A DNA stretch of 64,000 nucleotides. It comes from Pardosa pseudoannulata (lineage: Eukaryota; Arthropoda; Arachnida; Araneae; Lycosidae). The stretch spans positions 57,040,893-57,104,892 of the forward strand of contig CM063501.1 of NCBI GenBank assembly GCA_032207245.1, read 5' to 3'. This document shows, piece by piece, positions 24,053 to 35,145 of the stretch. The notes under the pieces were generated by a model that saw only the letters and a program-made list of their open reading frames with translations, was not told the origin of the DNA and made no database searches. The translations under genes were made by a program, and so were the position numbers. Every line of letters starts with the position of its first letter. Position 1 is the first letter of the stretch.

Positions 24053-24879
24053 GACTATTGGTATTAGTTTGTGTACTTTTGAGAAAGTGGTAACGCGTCC
24101 GACGTTCTATGAAAATGCCCCTGCAAGGAGGATCAGAAGAAAACTAAAACCTGATTCAGGGGAGAACTTCCCCTTCGCTCTATTGACTTTCTATCCGAAA
24201 TGGATTTATTTCAGATAGAAAGTCAATAGAGCAGATTTCCTGCTCTCTGTTCTGCTGTTCCTTATTCCATCGCAAACGAGTTTTCTTTTAAGCAGGAAAC
24301 AAAAGCAGACAAACAACTGGACAGCATGTGGCCCTACTCTCACTAAGCCTTCTGTAAATGGCTTGGAAATTGCTCCCGTGGATGCAATAAGTTTCAAAGA
24401 CAGTAGTCTAGTAGACATCGTCCAGCTATGGACAGATATTGGTCTCGGTGCGCTTTTGTTATCTCGATCGATTTTCTACTGGTTGTTTGCGGACATCTCA
24501 GGTGCTTGGGTACATTTTTCAAAGTTGAGGAATTCCAGGGTGAAACATTTCAGTAATCTTAATAATTTTGCTAACTTTCTCCATCTGTTGAATAGTGCCT
24601 TAGAGAAGACTTCCTTTAGCGCCTAAGAGGAATTATTAATCCTTAACCCTTAGAGGGGCATCCTTAGTAACTATTTGGGATTCAATGAAATTAGTTTAAA
24701 AATGTTATCTATGAACCGCTTAAATATGAAGTATATGAAAAATAAATTATATTGCTTGAAGAATAAGCAGGAGGTAATTTGATTGCTTTATCACCTTTCT
24801 TAGTACTGTATGAAAATTTTGTACATTTTTGCACATTTTTTATTAATATTGTAAAAATAATTATATAAAATAATAATAT

Positions 24880-24880
<1 letters not shown>
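24049..24880. other. GC-richer block with open frames on both strands, product unknown
   Basis: A plus-strand frame (24363-24626, 87 codons) and an overlapping minus-strand frame (24206-24418, 70 codons) are both free of obvious domain motifs. Base composition is less AT-rich than the neighbourhood, and the T-rich tract adjoins it. The text TTAATCCTTAACCCTTAGAG at 24637-24656 resembles termini of TTAA-inserting elements, but I found no partner end. It could be an old transposable element or an exon. I cannot decide. Confidence 0.3.
24177..24232. repeat. Perfect 19-bp-stem inverted repeat (hairpin)
   Basis: GCTCTATTGACTTTCTATC (24177-24195) is exactly reverse-complemented at 24214-24232. After one mismatch a further 5 bp pair (GAAAT with ATTTC), leaving a 6-base loop. 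The folded form would be a 56-nt hairpin on either strand. Confidence 0.95.
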
Positions 24881-26050
<1,170 letters not shown>

Positions 26051-26052
26051 AT

Positions 26053-26245
26053 TACAGTAAGGTTAACGTTTTATTACCATTCTGGAAATATTTACCGCAA
26101 ATTCTCGAAGAGTCTAGTCTTGCCTTTTCAAAGCTTTCATCCAAAGCATTCGCGATACAGGATCTTTAGGAAAGCAATAAAATCCAATATTTTTACCTTT
26201 TTTGAAAAGCGTAGTACAGCCATACGTTGAACAGCTTGTTGCCAT
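26053..26245 (-). pseudogene. THAP-type zinc-finger gene remnant
   Basis: From ATG at 26245 the minus strand encodes MATSCSTYGCTTLFKKGKNI, then GFYCFPKDPVSRMLWMKALK. The C-x4-C pair, the FYCFPKD block and the invariant Trp fit the first half of a THAP domain, a C2CH zinc-finger DNA-binding module that often derives from P-element transposases. After KRQD there is an in-frame TAG. In another frame directly downstream the text continues LDSSRICGKYFQNG, which fits the end of the domain (usually R-x-C-x2-H-F) but with Tyr in place of the zinc-binding His. The spacing is a few residues short. I read this as a deletion plus frameshift and loss of a ligand. A sequencing error cannot explain the His change. 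No donor site was found that would bypass the stop. Confidence 0.7.
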
Positions 26246-26348
26246 TTTCAAATAATTGACAAAATTAAAACCCCAATAACAAGTACAATCAGTAAGAAAC
26301 GCAAATGTTTTACCAACGAGGAAGTTGAGTTGCAACTTTTGCTGCACC

Positions 26349-26365
26349 TGACGTCATGCGCACAT
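26349..26365. promoter_or_regulatory. CRE palindrome with adjacent GCGCA motif
   Basis: The perfect cAMP-response/ATF palindrome TGACGTCA (26349-26356) abuts TGCGCAC, which resembles half of an NRF-1 site. It lies about 104 bp upstream of the THAP-like ATG on the minus strand, a plausible core-promoter position. The sites are seen directly; their use is inferred. Confidence 0.45.
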
Positions 26366-26733
26366 TCTCTATTTGGTATGCTTATACCAGACATGGCAAC
26401 ATTCAGGCTCCTTTGACAGAAGCAACGTTATCTGTAGATTTCAAAATGTAACATGCTACCCACAAAGAACACGCGTAAACAATTTATATATATAATAAAC
26501 AAAACAAAATAACCGCAAAAAATTAAACATAATTACATATTTTATTGGTTTTTTAATTAAATCAAGCAAATTAAAATAAACACACAGTAGTATAAAGAGT
26601 AAGTGGAAGTTTATGCATTTAATAATGTATAAGTAACTTTTTAGCTTTAACAAATTTTCACTTTCTCTTGTGGCACATCGACCCTGATTAAAATATTTAC
26701 ATTTTCCTATCATCAGGTCTACTCAAATTTTAA

Positions 26734-27184
26734 CTAAATTAAGCTTGGTTTTTTCCGCAGAGTACTGAAACCTGCAGCATAACTGTGTGGAAAGCGTAAA
26801 GTATTCTGCATTATTTTTCGCAAGACTTTATATTTGATTGCTGAATTGTAATTTTTTAGTTGTTCCAAATTTTCGTTATTTATCGGAGCAACCTTAGAGG
26901 TTTCCGGAGTTATCGAATTCTCATATTCATCAGGAGCAACTCCTGAAACTCTTTTACATGCAGCATTATTATGTGGAAAGGGTAATATATTCAGCAATAT
27001 TTTTTGCAAGACTTTGTATTTGATTGCTGAATTGTAATTTTTTAGTTGTTCCAAATCTTCGTTATTTTTCGGAGCAACCTGAGAGGTTTCCGGAGTTAAC
27101 AAACTCTCAATTATCCGGAGCAACTCCTGAAAATCCGGAGAGTTGGCATGTCCCTTATAAACAGCTGTACTTTCCGATCCAGTA
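26734..27184 (-). CDS. Possible terminal exon with an internal duplication, product unknown
   Basis: The longest non-repetitive open frame in the window. It is preceded on the minus strand by a good acceptor, TATATTTTTTCCAG, directly before TACTGGATCGG, and reads 149 codons to a TAG. The protein has two homologous blocks of about 45 residues, each with TPETS, VAP, NNE-LEQLKNYNSAIKYKVL, a K-I segment and PFPH/RFPH near the end. The LEQLKNYNSAIKYKVL core is identical in both. I do not know the family. The gene it belongs to would start above 27184, and I could not identify earlier exons. It lies 0.5 kb upstream of the THAP-like remnant on the same strand. It could be the end of a related THAP-type gene copy, but nothing shows that directly. 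Confidence 0.45.
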
Positions 27185-27231
27185 CTGGAAAAAATATATA
27201 CAATAACAGATTTATTGGTCAGTAGCAGCAA

Positions 27232-28061
27232 ATTACATGTTTGTTATTTTCTATATATTTCCAGCCCTACCAGCTTTCTCCTTTCTCTCAATATCCCTAA
27301 CCGCGAACAATCTTTTGAACGCCATGAATAATCAAAAACCTACCTCTAAACATTTTATAAGTAAAAACATGCCGACTGCATGAAGATAACTACAGAAAGC
27401 AAATCATAGCAACATAAATGCGAGAGCTTTTAGTAGAAGTGCGATTTCACATTAAGAGACGAGTTTCAGAGGTCCACAAATTACTTAATTCGTAGTGAGG
27501 AAAGTTTAAAATCATTCCGAGTAAGAACACTTTCAGAATAGAAAACGATTTTACAGGACACGCGACTTTTCCCGCTGCGCAATGCAATCAGTTGATTGAA
27601 GCTTTGTTGTAAAAATCCAGAAATTCAAAGGATACATTATTTGTAGATAATAAAATGGATGTTTCAGATTGTAGTGATACTATTTCTGAATCTTAGAATA
27701 TATCAAACATCTATTGCGATGGCGTATCATTGAATAAATTCCCCTACTGGTTAAGACTATTTACTAATATAAAAGGAAAATATAAACTGTGACTAAAGTT
27801 CTAATCTCTGTGTTACTTTTCTTGAATTTGAAATGACCTAGTAATATTACTGGTTGCTTACTTCTGCAACTGGATCCAATTTCATTCATAATAGCTTATT
27901 GAACATATTTGATTTTTTAATTAAAATAGTATAAATTATGTTTTTTAATATCAGGTGCTGCAAATACTTGGACAATGTACACTGTTTCGTTGTAATTCCC
28001 GAGTTTCATCTCAGCTGAACTTTACCTTCTGTAACCTCTTCTCCCTTCTGTTACCCTCTTG
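27232..28061. other. Unassigned AT-rich sequence
   Basis: I found no recognisable exon or element here. It would be intron or flank of the putative exon at 26734-27184. Confidence 0.5.
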
Positions 28062-28065
28062 TTAA

Positions 28066-28915
28066 CCCATAATTGGACCGCTGTCCTATAAACAGGACAG
28101 CATTAAAATTCCATTTAATAATAAAGTTATAAATTTTTTCTGAGTGGATTTTATTTTAACATCTTTAAAATAGACACACTTTAGCATAGTAACAAAAAAA
28201 CTGAGAAATCAAATTATATTGTATTGTAAAATTTATTTTCAGCAACCTCTTAAAAATTGTCATTTTTTAATCTTTAATTTTATATTTATTATTATTATTA
28301 TTTAAGCACTGTGGAGGTTACTTTTAGTTTAAAAACAGAGCTAATAAGGTAGATAAAAGTTTTTGTTGAAAAATATATTTTACATGTGTATTTTGTAAGT
28401 ATAAAAAAGGTGCCCTAAAATTAAGACGACGGTCCAATCCTGATTATTTTTCTATGAATTCGATATTGCATTGATAGCGCACATTCTTTTCTTGTCTTTC
28501 AATGAAAACCAGTTCAAACACCTGTTCACACTCCTGGACACAACAAGGGGTAAATAGATGTCTATTTTATTGAGAAAACTAGAGATTTTTTGAAAGATAA
28601 ACTTACTCTCTTACTGCCAGTTCAATAACTACAAGAGAAAACCTACAACAGTATGCTTAAAATGTAATGTTGGATTTTGTTTTGACTGTTTCTCCAAATT
28701 ACATCTATGAATCAGCCTAATGCCATGTAAGTGATATTTGTTAAGTTTTAGTAGTGTAATGGACAGCTATCCTATTTTAGGACAGCCAATTACATAAAAA
28801 ATTAAAAATATTTTTTCAAAATTTTGGTTTTATATACTTAGTTACATCACATACATGATAAGGATTAAGTTTTAAGAACTTACAGAAATATTTAGTTGGT
28901 GTGGTACAATATGGG
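28066..28915 (+). mobile_element. piggyBac-like element, deleted
   Basis: The element is 850 bp between two TTAA sites (28062-28065 and 28916-28919). The left end reads CCCATAATTGGACC. The right end reverse-complemented reads CCCATATTGTACCAC. Inside each end is a subterminal inverted repeat: GCTGTCCT with AGGACAGC on the left, and a GGACAGCTATCC / TTTTAGGACAGCC pair on the right. TTAA target, CCC start and subterminal repeats are hallmarks of piggyBac elements. The remaining coding content is the C-terminal Cys-rich segment (next entry). Confidence 0.85.
28612..28710 (+). pseudogene. piggyBac transposase C-terminal cysteine-rich domain remnant
   Basis: The frame reads YCQFNNYKRKPTTVCLKCNV then GFCFDCFSKLHL and a stop. 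The spacing of the cysteines (C ... C-x2-C ... C-x2-C) and the basic linker resemble the C-terminal zinc-binding domain of piggyBac transposases, which recognises subterminal repeats. The catalytic DDD region is gone; upstream in this frame a stop occurs at 28591. Its position just before the right end of the element is as expected for the family. Confidence 0.75.
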
Positions 28916-29113
28916 TTAAAGTGGGGCTTGTAATACCGGTAAAGCATTTTACTGGTAAATTGCAAAATATACCGGCCAATTACCACATTGTTTTTTTCTC
29001 AAATAAAAAGTGTGTATTTAGTTTGTATAATATTTGTAAAACATTTGTAATTCCCCACTCGAAAAAAGTTTTGGTTACAATATTTATTATCATCATTTCT
29101 TTTAGTGCCTTGT

Positions 29114-29557
29114 GGCCCATAAGACTTTATGCCTTGCTTTCCACTGTGCCGTGTCAGCAGCAGCCACTCTTGCTTTCTGACAACTGGACTATCCAGTATC
29201 TTCTCTTTATTTTTCTGTTTGCTTACGCCAGGTAAAATTTGGGCGGCTTCTTCTATGTTTTCCCTTTGGTGTCCACTCGAGGGCAACAGCGGGGTATCAT
29301 ATCTGTTCTGTACAATATTAGTATGGTATAAGAAGGCCCATAAGACCTTATGTCTTGCTTTCCACTGTGCATGTCAGCAGCAGCCACTCTTGCTTTCTGA
29401 CAACTGGACCATCCAGTATCTCCTCTTTATTTTTAAGTTTGCTTACGCCAGGTTAAATTTTGGGCAGCTTCTTCTATGTTTTCCCTCCGGTGTCCACTCG
29501 AGGGCAACAGCGAGGATATCATATCTGTTCTGTACAATATTAGTATGGCATAAGAAG
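29114..29557. repeat. 221-bp direct tandem duplication
   Basis: Unit 1 (29114-29334) and unit 2 (29335-29557) both start GGCCCATAAGAC and include GTCAGCAGCAGCCACTCTTG, GCTTTCTGACAACTGGAC and GTGTCCACTCGAGGGCAACA. They are about 90% or more identical by eye. The block is GC-richer than its surroundings. Open frames run through it on both strands (plus 29129-29575, minus 28999-29286), but I recognise no protein. It may be part of an old mobile element or exon. Confidence 0.9.
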
Positions 29558-30500
29558 TACCCGATCAACGAATAGGCAAAACCCGAGAAATTGTTTTCAA
29601 CAGCTAGATTCTTTTTCACCAAAATAAGGTTCTCATTGGGTGATAAAACTTTTCACAAATTAATCTCTTTGCAAACACACATTTTAAAAATTATTAAAGT
29701 ATGAAAAATATATAATATTACATCTATCTGTGTTCTTTGGATGGTTGAGTTTCAATTATACAGATATTGAATCTTTCATCAATATTTTAATAAATGGATT
29801 AGTAATTGAATTAATATTATTACTGAATATTTTGTCGAGATTTAAATTTTTACACTGTACACCAATTACTCTAAACACTTTATCTTTAAAAATACAAGAG
29901 CACATACCAAAAATTATTATAAGCATTTAGCGCCCGTTACCTATTTTTATGTTATTTTCTAGAAAAAAAATTACCGGTAAATCGATATTTAAATTTACAC
30001 TTACAGAAGGCAAATGGAAGATTCGTTAAAATGCTGGTTCAAATTTACGTCATCAACCACGGATAGAAGTTCAAATGACGTGAATTCACGTCATTTCAAA
30101 TAAGTAATGCAGACAATGATAAAGAATAAGTATGTTTGCCCACATTTGACCTGGTGATCTTTGGTATGATTAAATCCTATCACGGAATATTTCAAAAATA
30201 AGCTTAGCTTATGGACAAAAGTCCCACCTTTTAACAATATTCAAAAATATTTTACCAAGAAAGTAATATTGGATGATGCTTGTCTCCTTCTTTTACATAG
30301 GAAAGTAACAAATTGACAGTAAAAGCTATAGCATGCTGAGATAAGTTTGCTCTCCTACGGAAAATTAATGTTTCATGTACACGTATATAAAAAACCAGTT
30401 GTAAGAACGAATAAAATAATTCTATTATTATAATGGCAGAATAATGTTTTAAAATTAGGATCTAATTAATCTAAAATTCGGAAATTCTCGGATCAGAACC
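29558..30500. other. Unassigned AT-rich sequence
   Basis: A 66-codon plus-strand frame (29730-29930) has no recognisable feature. The last 30 bp (AAAATTCGGAAATTCTCGGA) match text at 22518-22560. Confidence 0.5.
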
Positions 30501-33320
30501 ACCCCTGGAAGCATCATCATTACGTAAGCAGTTTTTCTATAACTTCTTCATTTGCAATCATAACTTTCATTAAAAAAAATATTTAATTAAAAAAAATCTA
30601 AATATTAAGACAATGTTTCATTCAATATCACATTAAAATTGGATGGAGTCGGATCAAGCGACTACGGATTAAAAACTATAAGGTTCCGCAATCAAAAAAA
30701 TTCGAAAGACTTTTATAATTGGACTGGTAGGACCAAAATCATTACAGCTTTTAAATTGAAAGCTGTAATTTTCGATATATGTTGCGACTGCAATAAAATA
30801 TAAAACCAGAATGGACGCTGCACCAAAATACGCGAATTCACGCATTGAACATAATAGAAATTTTCTGAAAAATAATGGGATCTGAGAAGCATCAGCATTA
30901 AGTAAGCAGTTTTCTTCATAACTTTTTCATTTGACGTCATACTTTTCATTAAAAAATTATTTAATTAAAAATATCTAAATATTAAAACAATGTTTCATTC
31001 AATATCACATTAAAATTGGATGCAGTCGGATCATGCGACTATGGATCAAAAATTATAATGTTCAGTCATCAAAAAAACTCGAAAGACTTAAAATTGCACT
31101 GGTGAAAAAAAAACGAAAATTTATCTCAATTTATTTTTATTTTTAACTTCATGTTTGAAATCAAAAATCATTACAGCTTTTAAATTGAAAGCTGTAATTT
31201 TCGATATATGTTGCGACTGCAATAAAATATAAAACCAGAATGGACGCTGCACCAAAATACGCGAATTCACGCATTGAACATAATAGATATTTTCAGAAAA
31301 ATAATGGAATCTGAGGAGCATCAGCATTAAGTAAGCAGTTTTTTATAACTTTTTCATTTGCAGTCATACTTTTCATTAAAAAATTATTTAATTAAAAATA
31401 TCTAAATATTAAAACAATGTTTCATTCAATATCACATTAAAATTGGATGCAGTCGGATCATGCGACTATGGATCAAAAATTATAATGTTCAGTCATCAAA
31501 AAAACTCGAAAGACTTAAAATTGCACTGGTGAAAAAAAAACGAAAATTTATCTCAATTTATTTTTATTTTTAACTTCATGTTTGAAATCAAAAATCATTA
31601 CAGCTTTTAAATTGAAAGCTGTAATTTTCGATATATGTTGCGACTGCAATAAAATATAAAACCAGAATGGACGCTGCACCAAAATACGCGAATTCATGCA
31701 TTGAACATAATAGAAATTTTCTGAAAAATACTGAAATCTGAGGAGCATCAGCATTAAGTAAGCAGTTTTTTATAACTTTTTCATTTGCAGTCATACTTTT
31801 CATTAAAAAATTATTTAATTAAAAATATCTAAATATTAAAACAATGTTTCATTCAATATCACATTAAAATTGGATGCAGTCGGATCATGCGACTATGGAT
31901 CAAAAATTATAATGTTCAGTCATCAAAAAAACTCGAAAGACTTAAAATTGCACTGGTGAAAAAAAAACGAAAATTTATCTCAATTTATTTTTATTTTTAA
32001 CTTCATGTTTGAAATCAAAAATCATTACAGCTTTTAAATTGAAAGCTGTAATTTACCGATATATGTTGCGACTGCAATAAAATATAAAACCAGAATGGAC
32101 GCTGCACCAAAATACGCGAATTCACGCATTGAACATAATAGAAATTTTCAGAAAAATAATGGAATCTGAGGAGCATCAGCATTAAGTAAGCAGTTTTTTT
32201 ATAACTTTTTCATTTGCAGTCATACTTTTCATTAAAAAATTATTTAATTAAAAATATCTAAATATTAAAACAATGTTTCATTCAATATCACATTAAAATT
32301 GGATGCAGTCGGATCATGCGACTATGGATCAAAAATTATAATGTTCAGTCATCAAAAAAACTCGAAAGACTTAAAATTGCACTGGTGAAAAAAAAACGAA
32401 AATTTATCTCAATTTATTTTTATTTTTAACTTCATGTTTGAAATCAAAAATCATTACAGCTTTTAAATTGAAAGCTGTAATTTTCGATATATGTTGCGAC
32501 TGCAATAAAATATAAAACCAGAATGGACGCTGCACCAAAATACGCGAATTCACGCATTGAACATAATAGAAATTTTCAGAAAAATAATGGAATCTGAGGA
32601 GCATCAGCATTAAGTAAGCAGTTTTTTTATAACTTTTTCATTTGCAGTCATACTTTTCATTAAAAAATTATTTAATTAAAAATATCTAAATATTAAAACA
32701 ATGTTTCATTCAATATCACATTAAAATTGGATGCAGTCGGATCATACGACTATGGATCAAAAACTATAAGGTTCCGTGATCAAAAAAATTCGAAAGACTT
32801 TTATAATTGCACTGGTAGAAAAAGAACGAAAATTTATACTCAATGTATTTTTATTTTTAACTTCATGTTTGAAATCAAAAATCATTACAGCTTTTAAATT
32901 GAAAGCTGTAATTTTCGATATATGTTGCGACTGCAATAAAATATAAAACCAGAATGGACGCTACACCAAAATACGCGAATTCACGCATTGAACATAATAG
33001 ATATTTTCAGAAAAATAATGCAATAGAAGCATTAGCATTAAGTAACCAGCTTTCTTCACAACTTTTTCATTTCCCGTCATTTTTCATTAAGTATTATGTT
33101 TAATTCAATAAAATCTAAATATTAAAACAATGTTTCATTCAATATCACATTAAAATTGATTGGAGTCGTATCAAGCGACTATGGATCAAAAACTATAAGG
33201 TTCCGCCATCCAAAAAATTCGAAAGACTTATAATTGCACAGGAGGAAAAAAAATGAAAATTTATACTCAATATATTTTTATTTTTAACTTCATGTTTGAA
33301 ATCAAAAATCATTACAGAAG
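30500..33320. repeat. ~428-bp tandem satellite, about six and a half units
   Basis: The hairpin motif TTACAGCTTT...AAAGCTGTAA recurs at 30742, 31171, 31598, 32025, 32454 and 32884, with a damaged start at 33312 (spacing 427-430 bp). Other constant blocks are ATATGTTGCGACTGCAATAA, GGACGCTGCACCAAAATACG and GCATCAGCATTAAGTAAGC. The central four units are almost identical, while the outer units are more diverged, as expected from homogenisation by unequal exchange. Reverse-strand frames of 68-78 codons recur once per unit and simply reflect the repeat. Confidence 0.97.
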
Positions 33321-33977
33321 GGCTTACAATTTAAAATTTTTTTTCTTTTATCAAAGCTTTCAAAACGAACAATTACGTTTTCAAAATATCGCTCATCGGT
33401 TAAAAGAAAATCTTGCATGGATATGCTTTTTATTCAAAGTTAAATTTTTCCACATGGAGAAAAAGGGTACTTTACGTTGCATTCATGAAATCTTTGCAAG
33501 TAAAATTTGAGGATCGTATCACTACAAGTAAATAATGATTCATCTTTTTATCGTAAGAATGCTCGAGAAGAAAAACTGGATGAAAAAAAAATATTTTTCT
33601 TACGTCAGAGACAAGTTCAGGGCGTGCTATCTCCACAAGAAAGCAGAAGCATCTTGTGAAGAAACTGAAGTGAAGCAATGGAGAACACCATCAGTTGAAT
33701 ATGATAAGGACGAAATGCTATTTTATTAAAATTCTGTTTGCTCTAGGGAAAAGGCCATGAAGTGTTTAAGGAGTTGATGAAGCGTGTATTTTGATGCATT
33801 AATAGATGCAACCCACAGAAATGTGTTGGTGATATTAGTGAAAATATTAAGCATCATAAAAGACAAATTTATCACTGTAATGCAGAAATGGGTAAATATA
33901 AAGCAATCATAGGCAGGTTAATTGTTTATTTATATGTATACTATATTGGCAAATAAATTATCACTATACGCTGATAG

Positions 33978-33983
<6 letters not shown>
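33321..33983. other. Unassigned sequence after the satellite
   Basis: Two short plus-strand frames (33253-33510, starting inside the satellite, and 33535-33729) lack recognisable domains. The text from 33640 to 33900 has the look of decayed coding sequence (AAG/GAA-rich) but I could not match it to a family. Confidence 0.4.

Positions 33984-34044
<61 letters not shown>
33984..34044. repeat. (AT)n(GT)n microsatellite
   Basis: A run of AT dinucleotides is followed by about nine GT dinucleotides. Confidence 0.95.
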
Positions 34045-34165
34045 AAATAATATAAATTAAATATAATATTATAAGATGAATTACATATATGAATTTTTAA
34101 TAACTTTCCAAAATTCTGGATATAACATTAAAATATAAAAAGAATCCATAACATTTATAGATAGA

Positions 34166-34257
<92 letters not shown>
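34166..34257. repeat. (CT)n(AT)n(GT)n compound microsatellite
   Basis: CT, AT and GT dinucleotide runs follow one another without interruption. The overlapping reverse-strand open frame is an artefact. Confidence 0.95.
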
Positions 34258-34620
34258 ACTCATTCAAAATCACAACACAGTTTATTTCTGGTAATAAACA
34301 TGAAATCCCTACAACAGGTAAAAACTTTACAACTTCGTGCACACACACAAAGTGATCCCGCACATATTCTGTTCAAGTAGGGATTCCTAAGGTAAAAGAC
34401 TACGAATAATCCCTAAGCACAATTGATCACGTGATACAAAATACCCATGTTTAAAGAGAACTCACTAACTATTGGCTAAAGTAGTGCAGACAGAGGCTGA
34501 ACTAAGTCTATAGCGTGTCTGGAGGGAAAAATCAGAATTACCGCGCAAACCCCGAACTCACTTTATGCACAAAAGTTATTAAATCAATATTAAAATACGT
34601 AAATAAGGGATTTTAATATT

Positions 34621-34679
<59 letters not shown>
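34621..34679. repeat. (AC)n(AT)n microsatellite
   Basis: An AC run passes into an AT run that abuts the GC-richer repeat at 34683. Confidence 0.95.
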
Positions 34680-34682
<3 letters not shown>

Positions 34683-34683
<1 letters not shown>

Positions 34684-34897
34684 TATTCTCCGGAGCTACA
34701 GCCCAAGTGGGGCATGGCCTACTGCGCCTATCTCCGTTTTCGAGACCAAGTGCTCTTGGGGGGGGGGTGAGCATATGTCCCGGTTGGATGGTCAATTTTA
34801 CGCGAGACCCATGGTGTTTAGTTCCCAAGCATGATTGGCTCTCAGTTTATCTACCCACTGAAGAGATAAAAGGTTGAATCAACCTCGCCCAACCCGA

Positions 34898-34900
<3 letters not shown>
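34683..34900 (-). mobile_element. Second, GC-rich SINE-like repeat
   Basis: On the minus strand it begins CCTCGGGTTGGGCGAGGTTG, then ATTCAACCTTTTATC and GGGTAGATAAACTGAG. This arrangement resembles the conserved domain of several invertebrate SINE families (GAGGTTGATTCAGCCTTTCA, then GGGTCGATAAA). The block is flanked by TA microsatellites on both sides and is clearly different in composition from them. Similarity is from memory and partial. The short reverse-strand open frame inside it is not a gene. Confidence 0.5.

Positions 34901-34950
<50 letters not shown>
34901..34950. repeat. (AT)n microsatellite
   Basis: A pure AT run of about 25 units separates the two SINE-like repeats. Confidence 0.95.
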
Positions 34951-34953
<3 letters not shown>

Positions 34954-34954
34954 A

Positions 34955-35145
34955 TGGGGTTAGGTTTGGTTCTAGCGCTACGGTCTACTTTTTCTTTTTT
35001 TTTTTGGCAACACGAGGGCTAATGAGACCAGGACGTAATGCTTAAAGCTGATTCCGTACGGCTATGAAAACAGTGCTACAGTGGAATTCGAACCCACGAA
35101 TTCCGGTTCCAACGCCTTAACCGAGTGGTTAAGGCCGTAGGTGTG
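34955..35145 (-). mobile_element. tRNA-Ser-derived SINE, best-preserved copy
   Basis: On the minus strand the head reads ACCACTCGGTTAAGGCGTTG, then GTGGGTTCGAATTCCAC, which resembles the A-box side and the B box of a serine tRNA gene (consensus around GAGTGGTTAAGGCG and GGGTTCGAATCC). The family body follows: CCGTACGGAATCAGCTTTAA, GGTCTCATTAGCCCTCGTG and AGTAGACCGTAGCGCTAGAA, ending AACCAAACCTAACCCC. The boxes would act as an internal RNA polymerase III promoter. It is not a functional tRNA gene because no cloverleaf with an acceptor stem is present. Confidence 0.8.

Noticed and set aside
31121..32610. Recurrent 68-78 codon reverse-strand frames suggestive of a gene family
   Set aside because: They recur once per 428-bp satellite unit, including non-coding features such as the hairpin, and show no codon-level constraint that I can see.
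35085..35145. Possible tRNA-Ser gene
   Set aside because: A-box-like and B-box sequences are present but no acceptor stem or complete cloverleaf. The sequence runs into the SINE body.
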